Source: Caulobacter endophyticus
GTDB lineage: Bacteria; Pseudomonadota; Alphaproteobacteria; Caulobacterales; Caulobacteraceae
DNA: 64,000 bases
Reading direction: 5' to 3'
Assembly: GCF_003116815.1 (NCBI RefSeq)
Contig: NZ_QDKQ01000053.1
Coordinates: 26,078-90,077, forward strand
Shown here: positions 17,597 through 26,230 of the stretch, one piece after another
Numbering within the stretch: position 1 is the stretch's first letter
How the letters are laid out: every line of letters begins with the position of its first letter
The notes under the pieces: generated by a model
Databases searched by the model: none
Told to the model about the DNA's origin: nothing
The model's input: only the letters and a program-made list of their open reading frames with translations
Program-made: the position numbers and the translations under genes

Positions 17597-18910
17597 ATGG
17601 CTGCGCCCAAGAACCCCGAGCGGTTCGGCATACTGGCGATCGAGCCCGGCGTGCGCGCCGGCCACATGTGGACCGCGCTCTACGCGGCCTTCGTCAACAT
17701 CGGTCTGGCCACGACGGTCGCGGTGATGACGCCCTACGTGCTCAGCGCCAATCTCGGCGTGCCGCTCGACCGCCAGGGCTCTGTCCTGGGGATCCTCAAT
17801 CTCGTCAACGAGGTGGCGCTGCTGTTCGTGTTCGGCCTGGCGGGGGCCCTGGCCGACCGGGTGGGGCGCCGCGCGGTCTACGCCATCGGCTTCCTGGCCA
17901 CGGCGGCGGGCTACCTGCTGTTTCCGCTGGCCACCAACATCTGGGACCTGTCGCTCTACAAGGTGGTCTACGCCATCGGTATCGGCGCGACCACGGGCAT
18001 GCTGTCGACGATCCTGGCCGACTATGTGAAGGCCCGCGATCGGGGCAAGATCGTCGCCATGTCGGGCATCCTCAACGGCCTGGGGGTCGTGATGCTGGCC
18101 CTGGCCATCGGCAAGCTGCCATCGGTGTTCGTCGGTCAGGGCATGGACGAGAAGACCGCCGGTCAGGCCGCGCTGGCCATCGCGGCGGCCCTGTGCCTGA
18201 TTTCGGCGGCCGCCATGTGGCTGGGCCTCAAGCCCGGCGTGGCGACACGCTCGGTGGAACGGGTCAAGCTCTCGACCCAACTGGGCGTCGGCGTCTCGGC
18301 GGCCAAGACCAATCCGCGCATCGTGCTGGCCTACGCTTCGGCCTTCGTGGCCCGCGGCGACCTGGCCATCGTCGGCGCCTACGCCATCGCCTGGGGCAAG
18401 AAGGCGGCGCTGGAGGACGGCGCGAGCTTGGCCGACGCCCTCGACCAGGGCCGCATCCCGTTCGTCGTCGCCCAGTCGGCGGCCCTGCTATGGCCGGTGG
18501 TCGTGGCCCTGATGATCGACAAGGCCCACCGCCTGACGGCCCTGGCCGCCTGCATGCTGCTGGGCGGGGTCGGCTATCTGGCGACGATGTTCATCGACGA
18601 TCCGCTGAGCAAGGCGGCCATGCCGCTGTTCGTGCTGCTGGGCGTTGGCCAGATCAGCGCCTTCATCGGCTCCCAGGCCCTGATCGGCAAGGAAGCGCCG
18701 GAAGAGGGCAGGGGCGCCGTCATCGGCTTCTTCAACCTGTGCGGCGCGTTCGGCATCCTGGTGCTGGGCACCCTGGGCGGCGTGCTGTTCGACGTGATCA
18801 GCCCGGCCTCGCCGTTCGTGCTGGTCGGCATCCTCAACGCCGTGGTCGGCCTTGGCTGTATCTATCTTCGCCTGAAGGAGGCCAAGTCGCCGGTGGCGCA
18901 AGAGGCCTAG
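17597..18910 (+). CDS. Major facilitator superfamily transporter
   Basis: A 437-residue inner-membrane carrier with about 12 predicted helices. The loop between helices 2 and 3 carries the MFS signature as GALADRVGRRAVYAIG, and a second-half equivalent is visible. I chose ATG 17597 (MAAPKNPERF), preceded by CCAGGAG; the upstream in-frame TTG is inside the terminator. It follows the TonB receptor on the same strand, so it probably moves the same or a related compound across the inner membrane. Its stop shares CTAG with the convergent ku gene. The substrate and direction of transport cannot be read from the sequence. Confidence 0.85.
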   Translation: MAAPKNPERFGILAIEPGVRAGHMWTALYAAFVNIGLATTVAVMTPYVLSANLGVPLDRQGSVLGILNLVNEVALLFVFGLAGALADRVGRRAVYAIGFLATAAGYLLFPLATNIWDLSLYKVVYAIGIGATTGMLSTILADYVKARDRGKIVAMSGILNGLGVVMLALAIGKLPSVFVGQGMDEKTAGQAALAIAAALCLISAAAMWLGLKPGVATRSVERVKLSTQLGVGVSAAKTNPRIVLAYASAFVARGDLAIVGAYAIAWGKKAALEDGASLADALDQGRIPFVVAQSAALLWPVVVALMIDKAHRLTALAACMLLGGVGYLATMFIDDPLSKAAMPLFVLLGVGQISAFIGSQALIGKEAPEEGRGAVIGFFNLCGAFGILVLGTLGGVLFDVISPASPFVLVGILNAVVGLGCIYLRLKEAKSPVAQEA

Positions 18911-19758
18911 GAGGCCTTCTTCGTCTTGGCGGAGGCGGCCTTCTTCGGGGCCGCCTTCTTCGCTGGGGATTTGGTCGTGGAGGCCTTGCCGCCGAGGCTC
19001 TTGCGCAGGGCCTCCATCAGGTCGACCACGTTGGTGTCCTCGGGCGGGGCGGCGGCGACCTTGGTCTTGCCGCCCTTTTCCTTGCGCTTGATCAGGTCGC
19101 GCAGCGCTTCCTCGTAGCGGTCCTTGAAGTCCTTCGGCTCGAACGGGCCGTCCTGCTGCTCGATGATCTTGCGGGCGATGGCGATCATCGCCGGATCGGC
19201 CTTCCTGGCCGGAATGTCGTCGAACAGGTCGGCCGGATCGCGCACCTCGTCGAACGACCGCAGCGAATAGGCCACCAGCCCCTTGCCGCGCGGCTCGATG
19301 GCCAGCAGGCGCTCGCGCGTGTGCATGACGACCCGGCCCAGCGCGATGCGCTTGGCGCCGGCCATGGCGTCGCGGATCACGCTATAGGCCTCGACCGCCA
19401 GCTTGCCGTCGGGGACCAGGAAATACGGATTGTCCCAGTAGAGGCGATCGATGTCGGCCACGTCGACGAAGCGCTCGATGTCGATCGTGCGGGTGCTCTC
19501 CAGCCGCACGCTCTCGATCTCCTCTGGCGTGACGATGACGTAGCGATCCTTCTCGACCTCGTAGCCCTTGACCAGGTCCGAACGCTCGACAGGGCCGAGG
19601 TCCGGATCCGTGGCGACCATCCGGATGCGGTTGTGAGTCTTGGGGTGCAACAGGTTGAACCGCACCTCGCCGCCGGGATTGGTCGCTGTGTAGAGCGCCA
19701 CCGGGCAGGTGACGAGCGAGAGCCGCAGATGGCCCTGCCAGGTGGGACGTGGGGCCAT
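18907..19758 (-). CDS. ku: Bacterial Ku, DNA double-strand-break end-binding protein
   Basis: A 283-residue Ku homologue. Bacterial Ku forms a homodimeric ring that loads on broken DNA ends and recruits LigD for non-homologous end joining. The start MAPRPTWQGHLRLSLVTCPV is diagnostic, and the core contains LLHPKTHNRI, KGYEVEKDRYVIV and SYSLRS-like segments. After about residue 255 comes a Lys/Ala-rich tail (KSPAKKAAPKKAASAKTKK) like the basic tails that help bacterial Ku bind and slide on DNA. No ligD is in the window. It starts 13 bases after the otsA stop on the same strand, so it may be transcribed with the trehalose genes. Confidence 0.92.
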   Translation of the reverse strand: MAPRPTWQGHLRLSLVTCPVALYTATNPGGEVRFNLLHPKTHNRIRMVATDPDLGPVERSDLVKGYEVEKDRYVIVTPEEIESVRLESTRTIDIERFVDVADIDRLYWDNPYFLVPDGKLAVEAYSVIRDAMAGAKRIALGRVVMHTRERLLAIEPRGKGLVAYSLRSFDEVRDPADLFDDIPARKADPAMIAIARKIIEQQDGPFEPKDFKDRYEEALRDLIKRKEKGGKTKVAAAPPEDTNVVDLMEALRKSLGGKASTTKSPAKKAAPKKAASAKTKKAS

Positions 19759-19771
19759 CTGCGTGTCGCTC

Positions 19772-21229
19772 CTACTTCTTGGCCCCGGCGAGCACCTTCT
19801 TCACCGTGGTCACGGCTGGCTCGTCCGGGCTCTCGGTGTTGGCCGCCTGGACCGTGGGATCGCCCTTCAGGGCGGCCACGAAGTCGTCGCGCCAGGCGGT
19901 GACGTCCTGACGGGTGACGTTGTCCATCAGATCCTCCCAGCGCCGCTTGCGCTCGCCTTCGTCCATGGCGAGCGCCTGGGCCAGCGCGTCCGAGATCTCC
20001 TCGGGGCTGTTGGGATTGATGATCAGCGCCTCCTTCATCTGGCGCGCGGCGCCGGCGAAGCGCGACAGGATCAGCACGCCCGGGTCCTCGGGATTCTGCG
20101 AGGCCACGTATTCCTTGGCCACCAGGTTCATGCCGTCGCGCAGGGGCGTGACCAGCGCCGCCTTGGCCGCGCGATACACCCCCGCCAGCTCGTCGCGCCG
20201 ATAGGAGCGGTTGAGATAGCGGATCGGCGTGAAGTCCATCTCGGCATAGGCGCCGTTGATGCGGCCGATCAGGCCGTCCAGCCGGTGGCGGATGTCCTGG
20301 TAGGCCTCGACCTCGTCGCGCGACAGCGGGGCGATCTGCAGCAGCATCACCTCGCGCCGGGCGTCTTCGTGGTCATGCAGGAACCGCTCGAAACCGAGCA
20401 GACGTTCTTCCAGGCCCTTGGAGTAGTCGAGGCGATCCACGCCCACGACCATCTTGCGGAACACGCTGTGCGCCGCCATCCGGTCGTAGACCCGCATGGC
20501 GCGCGGGCTCTTGGTGATCCGCGCGAAGTCGTCGGCGTCGATGCCGATCGGGAAGGCCCCGGCCTCGGTGATCTGGCCAAAGGCGCGCAGGCGGCCGTCC
20601 TCGGTTTTCTCGCCGCCGACCTCGTTGAGCACGTAGCCCTCGAAGGCCTGCAGGCTTTCTTCCGTCTGGAAGCCCACGACGTCGTAGTGGAAAAGCGCCT
20701 CCACCAGCGGCCGGTGGCGGGGCAGGGTGACCACCAGCTGGTGGGCCGGCCAGGGGATGTGCAGGAAGAAGCCGATGCGGTTGGTCACGCCCAGCCGCCG
20801 CAGTTCCCGCGCCATCGGGATCAGGTGGTAGTCGTGCACCCAGATGATGTCGTCCGGCTCGATCAGCGGGCGCAGGGTCTCGGCGAAGCGCTTGTTGACG
20901 CGGTCATAGCCCTCGCCGAACGAGCGGTCGTAGGCGGTCAGGTCCACGCGATAGTGGAACAGCGGCCACAGCGTCTTGTTGGCGTAGCCGTTGTAATACT
21001 CCTGGTAGTCGCCTTCCTCGAGGTCGACCGTGGCGACGGTCACGCCCTCGATGCGCTGCATGTTCAACTGGCCGGTGAACTCCGGCGTAGTCTTGCCGCT
21101 CCAGCCGAACCAGATGCCGGAATATTCGCGCAGCGCCGCGGCCAGGGCCATGGCCAGGCCGCCGACGCTTTCCTCGCCCTTGCCGGACGGCGGATTGACG
21201 CGGTTCGAAACGACGATCAGGCGGCTCAT
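19772..21229 (-). CDS. otsA: Trehalose-6-phosphate synthase
   Basis: A 485-residue GT20 glycosyltransferase that makes trehalose-6-phosphate from UDP-glucose and glucose-6-phosphate. Diagnostic segments are the N-terminal RLIVVSNRVNPP with the glycine loop after it, GIWFGWSGKT, the WVHDYHLIPMARELR stretch, the IGFFLHIPWPA strand and GVDRLDYSKGLEERL. Length is normal. Its ATG overlaps the otsB stop by 4 bases (ATGA), so translation is coupled. Trehalose protects against osmotic stress and desiccation. ku follows 13 bases downstream. Confidence 0.95.
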   Translation of the reverse strand: MSRLIVVSNRVNPPSGKGEESVGGLAMALAAALREYSGIWFGWSGKTTPEFTGQLNMQRIEGVTVATVDLEEGDYQEYYNGYANKTLWPLFHYRVDLTAYDRSFGEGYDRVNKRFAETLRPLIEPDDIIWVHDYHLIPMARELRRLGVTNRIGFFLHIPWPAHQLVVTLPRHRPLVEALFHYDVVGFQTEESLQAFEGYVLNEVGGEKTEDGRLRAFGQITEAGAFPIGIDADDFARITKSPRAMRVYDRMAAHSVFRKMVVGVDRLDYSKGLEERLLGFERFLHDHEDARREVMLLQIAPLSRDEVEAYQDIRHRLDGLIGRINGAYAEMDFTPIRYLNRSYRRDELAGVYRAAKAALVTPLRDGMNLVAKEYVASQNPEDPGVLILSRFAGAARQMKEALIINPNSPEEISDALAQALAMDEGERKRRWEDLMDNVTRQDVTAWRDDFVAALKGDPTVQAANTESPDEPAVTTVKKVLAGAKK

Positions 21230-22005
21230 CGGGCGGCCTCCTGGGCGACCGCGTCCAGCCAGGCGTGAACGGCCTCCGGACCGTCGAGGCGATAGCTGGC
21301 GGCGGTGGGGCGCTCGGGACCGACCAGCACGCCGTAGCCGCCCAGGCGACGGGCGGCCTCGAAGCCGTCCTCGTCGGTCAGGTCATCGCCGATGAAGATC
21401 GGCAGCGCGCCGTCGAAGGCCGGCTCGCGCAGCAGGGCGGCGACGGACGAGCCCTTGTCCTGGCCCGGCGTGCGCAGTTCGGCGACCATGTCGCCCAGTT
21501 GCAGGACGAGGCCAGTCTGGCGCTTCAGGCGCTCGGCCGCCTCGATGACCGCGTCGGCGGCCGACGGCGTGTTGCGGTAGTGCAGGCCGACGCTCAGGTG
21601 CTTGTCCTCGAAGATCAGGCCGCGATCGCAGCGGGCCAGGTCGGCCAGCACGTCGCGGGCTTCAGCGAGGCCCTCGTGCGGCTGCGCGCGGAACACGCCC
21701 TCGGGGGTGCGGCGCTCCAGGCCATGGACGCCGGCCATGTAGGCCAGGCTGTTTGCCCCCAGGATGCGGGAAAGATCATCCAGCGAACGGCCGCTGATCA
21801 CGGCCACGCGGTCGTCGAAAGCTTCGCGCAGGCGCGCGATCAGCGCCGCGCGGGCGGCGTCCGGACCCACGTCGTCCGGACGGGGCATGATCGGCGCTAG
21901 GGTCCCGTCGAGGTCGAGGAACAGCGCCGAATTGGCAGGAATACTGGTGGGCGGCGACGGAAGATCCGACGACGCAAGCCGAGCGGCAGACCCGTACGTG
22001 GTCAT
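21226..22005 (-). CDS. otsB: Trehalose-6-phosphate phosphatase
   Basis: A 259-residue HAD-superfamily phosphatase that releases trehalose from trehalose-6-phosphate. HAD motif I is FLDLDGTLAPI with the two catalytic aspartates, motif II is VAVISGRS, and motif IV is FIGDDLTDEDGF. The cap-domain segment VGLHYRNTP is typical of OtsB. It leads an otsB-otsA(-ku) operon. The upstream 133 bases contain a perfect inverted repeat (22092-22116) that may be a control site or a terminator for the gene before it. Confidence 0.93.
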   Translation of the reverse strand: MTTYGSAARLASSDLPSPPTSIPANSALFLDLDGTLAPIMPRPDDVGPDAARAALIARLREAFDDRVAVISGRSLDDLSRILGANSLAYMAGVHGLERRTPEGVFRAQPHEGLAEARDVLADLARCDRGLIFEDKHLSVGLHYRNTPSAADAVIEAAERLKRQTGLVLQLGDMVAELRTPGQDKGSSVAALLREPAFDGALPIFIGDDLTDEDGFEAARRLGGYGVLVGPERPTAASYRLDGPEAVHAWLDAVAQEAAR

Positions 22006-22091
22006 GCAGTTAGGCCCCTTTCACTATGGAACTCAGCCGCCAACAACGCCCCGACGCCAGGTTCGATCCGCCTGACGTGGCGCTCGGGGGG

Positions 22092-22116
22092 TCACGTTTG
22101 ACTGACCAAAACGTGA
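22092..22116. promoter_or_regulatory. Perfect inverted repeat TCACGTTT-N9-AAACGTGA upstream of otsB
   Basis: Two exact 8-base arms, 22092-22099 and 22109-22116, are separated by 9 bases. The site lies 86 bases upstream of the otsB start and 23 bases after the GH15 stop. There is no T-run on the otsB-sense strand, so an operator is at least as likely as a terminator. Confidence 0.45.
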
Positions 22117-22138
22117 GGGCGAAGGGGTTGACCTAGCT

Positions 22139-23935
22139 TCAGCGTACCGAAGTCCAGGGCCTGCTGAGCAGCGCCGCGCAATTGATCAGACCAACCAACG
22201 AATAGGTCTGCGGGTAGTTGCCCCACAGCTCCCCGTCCTCGAAGCCGATGTCCTCCGACAGCAGCCCGGCCGAGGTGCGGCGGTCGAGCATTTCCTGGAA
22301 CAGGGCCCGGGCTTCCTCGACGCGGCCCTCCAGGTAAAGCGCCTCGACTAGCCAGAAGGTGCAGATGTTGAAGGCCGTCTGCGGCGTGCCGAAATCGTCG
22401 GGCAGGGCGTAGCGCAGCAGGTAGGATCCCTTGCGCAGGCCAGCCTCGATCGCCGCCACCGTGGCCTTGTTGCGCGGGTCGTCGGCGGCGATGAAGCGCA
22501 GATCGACGAGCTGCAGCAGGCTGGCGTCCAGCTCCTCGCCGCCGAAAGTGGCGGCGAACCGGCCCAGCGTCTCGTTCCAGGCATGGGTGTCGATGGCTTC
22601 GCGCACCTTGGCCGCGCGGTCGTTCCAGAACTGGGCGCGGTCGGCCAGGCCCAGCTTCTCGGCGACATTGCCCAGGCGGTCGCATGCGGCCCAGCACATC
22701 ACCGAAGAGTAGGTGTGAACATTGGCCCGGCCGCGGAACTCCCACAGGCTGGCGTCGGGCTGGTCATGCAGTTGGAAGGCCCGCTCGCCCACCGGCTCAA
22801 GGGCCTTGAAGTCCTCGATCGTGCCCGGCCGCAGCAGCCGCTCGTCGAAGAAGGCCTGGGTCGAGGACAGGATGATCTGGCCGTAGACGTCGTGCTGCTG
22901 GTGCTCGAAGGCCTGATTGCCGATCCGCACCGGCCCCATGCCGCGATAGCCGGGCAGGTCAGGCGCGAAACGTTCGATCAGGGCCGGCTCATAGCCCACC
23001 CCGAACAGCGGCTGGATGTGGCCGCCGGCCGCCCGGTCGACGATGTTGCGCAGGTAGGAGAGGTAGTTCTCCAGGATGTCGGCCGCGCCCAGCCGGTTCA
23101 GCGCCTGGACCACATAGTAGGCGTCGCGTAGCCAGCAGTACCGATAGTCCCAGTTGCGGCCGCTGTTGGCGTGTTCGGGGATCGAGGTGGTCATGGCCGC
23201 CACGATCGCTCCGGTCTCCTCGTGCATGCAGAGCTTCAGGGTGATGGCCGCGCGGATCACCGCCGACTGCCAGTCCAGCGGCACTGCCAGGCCCCGCACC
23301 CAGTTCAGCCAATAGTCCTCGGTCTGCTGCAGCATCCGCGTGCAGGTGGCCCCGACGTCGGCGTCGAAGCCCTCGTCGGCGCCCAGGAACATCGCCAGGG
23401 TCCGCTCAACGCGGAAAGTGCGTTCTTCCAGAATGTGGGAGACCGGGCAATCGGTGGTCAGCCGCAGCGTCATGTCCGAGCACAGGTAGCGGATGTGGTT
23501 GGAGCCGTTGGTGTGCTCGGCCAGGCGCGCGCCCCAGTTGGCGGTCGGGCGCAGGCGGATGGTGGCGCGGCACACGCCGCTGATCGGCCGCACCAGGCGG
23601 ATGAAGGCGGTGGGGCGATAGATGCGGCCGAACTGCTGGAAGCGGGGGGCGAAGTCGATGATCTCCAGGCTCGCGCCGTCGGCGTCGGTGACCACGGTGC
23701 GCAGGATCGGGGTGTTGCGCAGGTAGGCCTGCTCGATCTTCACCGCCCCGTCCACAACCACGTCCCACAGGCCCTTGCCGCCCTCGAACGGCGGCTCGAG
23801 GCCCCCCAGCAGGGTGCTGAACACCGGATCGGAGTCGATGCGGGGCATGCACCCCCACACGAAACGGCCGTCGCGGTCGATGAGGGCGCTGACCGAGCAG
23901 TTGCCGATCGGAAACAGGTCGAGGTTCTGGGGCAT
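22139..23935 (-). CDS. Glycoside hydrolase family 15 enzyme (glucoamylase/trehalase type)
   Basis: A 598-residue GH15 protein. The N-terminal half is the beta-sandwich (IGNCSVSALIDRDGRFVWGC at the start). The catalytic (alpha/alpha)6 barrel carries the family landmark NWDYRYCWLRDAYY near residue 263 and the C-terminal GLLSEDIGFEDGELWGN. GH15 enzymes release glucose from alpha-1,4-glucans, and some actinobacterial and archaeal members are trehalases. It lies 29 bases after the debranching-enzyme gene and upstream of otsBA. Either starch/glycogen trimming or trehalose breakdown is therefore plausible. No signal peptide is seen, so it acts in the cytoplasm. Confidence 0.88.
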   Translation of the reverse strand: MPQNLDLFPIGNCSVSALIDRDGRFVWGCMPRIDSDPVFSTLLGGLEPPFEGGKGLWDVVVDGAVKIEQAYLRNTPILRTVVTDADGASLEIIDFAPRFQQFGRIYRPTAFIRLVRPISGVCRATIRLRPTANWGARLAEHTNGSNHIRYLCSDMTLRLTTDCPVSHILEERTFRVERTLAMFLGADEGFDADVGATCTRMLQQTEDYWLNWVRGLAVPLDWQSAVIRAAITLKLCMHEETGAIVAAMTTSIPEHANSGRNWDYRYCWLRDAYYVVQALNRLGAADILENYLSYLRNIVDRAAGGHIQPLFGVGYEPALIERFAPDLPGYRGMGPVRIGNQAFEHQQHDVYGQIILSSTQAFFDERLLRPGTIEDFKALEPVGERAFQLHDQPDASLWEFRGRANVHTYSSVMCWAACDRLGNVAEKLGLADRAQFWNDRAAKVREAIDTHAWNETLGRFAATFGGEELDASLLQLVDLRFIAADDPRNKATVAAIEAGLRKGSYLLRYALPDDFGTPQTAFNICTFWLVEALYLEGRVEEARALFQEMLDRRTSAGLLSEDIGFEDGELWGNYPQTYSLVGLINCAALLSRPWTSVR

Positions 23936-23964
23936 GGCTTTTGTTCTTCTTGGAATTTTCGGGA

Positions 23965-26118
23965 TCAGCAGCGGGTCAGGATCGGCACCGTCGAGCGTCG
24001 TCCGCCCTGTACGGTGACGTGCCGGCCGACATGCTCGAAGGCCAGGTCCGTCAGGCGATCGCCGACGCCCAGGTTCTCGATCGACAGGCTGTCGATGCCG
24101 ATCGGCAGGCGCGGCTCCTGGATGCGGATCTCGCCCGCCCAGCCGTCGACCGTGATGCCCAGGCAGGCTTGTAGCATCATGAAGGCCGAGCCTGCGGCCC
24201 AGGCCTGGGGCAGGCAGGCGACCGGATAGGCCACCGGCGGCTCGCCCGGCTGGCGAGGGAAGCCGCAGAACAGCTCCGGCAGCCGCATCTCGTAGTGGGC
24301 TGCGGTCTCGAACAGGCCCGAGGTCATCCGAACCACGCCGTCGCGATGGCCGTAGCGGGCCAGGCCCATGGCGCAGATGGCGGTGTCGTGCGGCCAGACC
24401 GAGCCGTTGTGATAGCTCATCGGATTGAAGCGCGGCTCGCCCTCGGCCAGGGTCCGTACGCCAAAGCCGTTGTTGAACGCCGCCGACAGCAGGGTCTCGG
24501 CCACCTTGGCCGCGCGCTCGGGCGAGGGCAGGCCGCAGAACAGCAGGTGGCCCGGATTGGAGCCGCGCACGCGGCAGGGCTTGCCGTGGCCGTCGACGGC
24601 CATGGCGTAGAAGCCCTTGTCCTCCATCCAGAACCGCTCTTCGACCATGGTCCGCAGGTGCTCGGCCTTGGCGCTCCAGCGCTCGGCGTTTTCGGTTTCG
24701 CCGCGCCGGCGGGCCAGATCGGCCATGCCCTTGAAGGCGGCGAAGGCGTAGCCCTGCACCTCGACCACGGCGATGGGGCCGTCAGGGAACTTGCCGTCGG
24801 CGTGGAAGACGCTGTCCTCGCTGTCCTTCCAGTTCTGGTTGGAAAGGCCGGTGTCGGCGCCGCGGGCGTAGTCGATCAAGCCGTCGCCGTCGCTGTCGCC
24901 GAACTGTTCGATCCAGGCCACGGCCGCCTGCAGCGCGTCCCACAGGCCGTCGATGAAGGCCAGATCACCGGTGCGCTCGGCATAGGCGCAGGCCAGGGCC
25001 ACGAACAGCGGCGTGGTGTCGACCCCGCCGTAGTAGCGCCCGAACGGCAGCTCGCCGAGCCTCGTCATCTCGCCCTTGCGGGTCTCGTGCATGATCTTGC
25101 CGGGCGCGCTGTCGCGGAAGGCGCTGACCTCCTCGGCCTGATGTTCCGCCAGATAGGCAAGCACGCCCTTGGCCAGCCGGGGCTCGATCCAAAGCACCTG
25201 CCAGGCCGTGATGATCGCGTCGCGTCCGAACGGCGTCGAGAACCAGGGAATGCCGGCATAGGGGTAGGGGCCGGTCTCGAATTCGGTCGTCAGCAAGGCC
25301 AGGTCCGCCCGCGATTTCTCCAGCCAGTCGTTGAACAGGCGGCCCGAACTCTTGAGGCGCGCCCCGCGCCGACGGCGGCCGCGCATGTCCAGGCGCGCGC
25401 GGGCCGCGGCGGCCCGCCAGCGTTCGCGGGTCGGCGGATGGTCGGGAACGGGGCCCACCTCCAGATAGAGATCGAAGTGGCTGTCGGGCGTCAGCATGAA
25501 CATGAACTCGGCCCGCTGCGGGGTCAGCCGTCCGGGCGGTTCGGAAAAGGCGATCACGCTGTCGCGGCGCAGCTCGTCCAGGCCCTGATAGGCGAAGTGG
25601 ACGGAGCGGCCGTTCAGTTCGGCCGGCAGCACCCGGCCCCTGGCCTTCCGCTTGGAGCCGCGCACCTCGAACATGTCGTGAAAGTCGGCGTCGTACTCCA
25701 GGGCCACCGGCAGGATGACCATGTCGCGGCTGTAGTTTACGAACCGCAGGCGCTCGTACAGCCGCTCGGACCACAGGAACCGCTTGCGCTCCACATGGAT
25801 CGCGCCGTGCGGGGCCGAAGCGCCGCCGAGTGAAGGCAGGGTCTGGTTGGTCGAGTGCGAGGTGAAGAAGACGTTGTCCTGCGAGACGCTGGCGCTCAGC
25901 AGGGCTGGCGGCCGTCCGCCGATCAGCAGTCGCAGCCGCGACAGCAGCCGCGTGTCGTCGTGAAAGAGGCCGTCGGCGGCCCCCAGCACGTCGCCGAAGG
26001 CGTCGGCCACCAGGAAGGTGTCGCGATCCTTGAGAGCGAACAGCCGGTAGGGCACGCGCGGTTCGCCGGTCTCGCCATGCTCGCCCGCCGTCACCGGGGT
26101 CGGCGCCAGATCGTCCAT
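23965..26118 (-). CDS. Glycogen-debranching-type (amylo-alpha-1,6-glucosidase-like) enzyme
   Basis: A 717-residue protein. Its first 240 residues match the N-terminal domain found on bacterial amylo-alpha-1,6-glucosidase-like proteins (DRDTFLVADAFGDVLGAADG, then LFHDDTRLLSRLRLLIGG). The rest is an (alpha/alpha)6 hydrolase barrel with AGIPWFSTPFGRDAIITA, the acidic QNWKDSEDSV, and FNPMSYHNGSVWPHDTA. Such enzymes remove alpha-1,6-linked glucose from branched glucans. It is followed closely by the GH15 gene and preceded by a GT4 gene on the same strand, suggesting an alpha-glucan metabolism unit. The precise bond specificity is inferred. Confidence 0.82.
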   Translation of the reverse strand: MDDLAPTPVTAGEHGETGEPRVPYRLFALKDRDTFLVADAFGDVLGAADGLFHDDTRLLSRLRLLIGGRPPALLSASVSQDNVFFTSHSTNQTLPSLGGASAPHGAIHVERKRFLWSERLYERLRFVNYSRDMVILPVALEYDADFHDMFEVRGSKRKARGRVLPAELNGRSVHFAYQGLDELRRDSVIAFSEPPGRLTPQRAEFMFMLTPDSHFDLYLEVGPVPDHPPTRERWRAAAARARLDMRGRRRRGARLKSSGRLFNDWLEKSRADLALLTTEFETGPYPYAGIPWFSTPFGRDAIITAWQVLWIEPRLAKGVLAYLAEHQAEEVSAFRDSAPGKIMHETRKGEMTRLGELPFGRYYGGVDTTPLFVALACAYAERTGDLAFIDGLWDALQAAVAWIEQFGDSDGDGLIDYARGADTGLSNQNWKDSEDSVFHADGKFPDGPIAVVEVQGYAFAAFKGMADLARRRGETENAERWSAKAEHLRTMVEERFWMEDKGFYAMAVDGHGKPCRVRGSNPGHLLFCGLPSPERAAKVAETLLSAAFNNGFGVRTLAEGEPRFNPMSYHNGSVWPHDTAICAMGLARYGHRDGVVRMTSGLFETAAHYEMRLPELFCGFPRQPGEPPVAYPVACLPQAWAAGSAFMMLQACLGITVDGWAGEIRIQEPRLPIGIDSLSIENLGVGDRLTDLAFEHVGRHVTVQGGRRSTVPILTRC

Positions 26119-26230
26119 CTCGTTGCCCCTTGTCTAAACGCGATCAGCGGCCGCGCCGGGGAGGGCGCGGTCGCTGAACTTGAAAGCTACAATGCGGCCT
26201 CAACCCGGCGGGGCTGGGCCGCCTTTAAGG

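Noticed and set aside
17524..19902. Long plus-strand frame over the MFS and ku genes
   Set aside because: Out-of-frame and antisense reading of two clear genes, rich in Arg/Gly/Pro.
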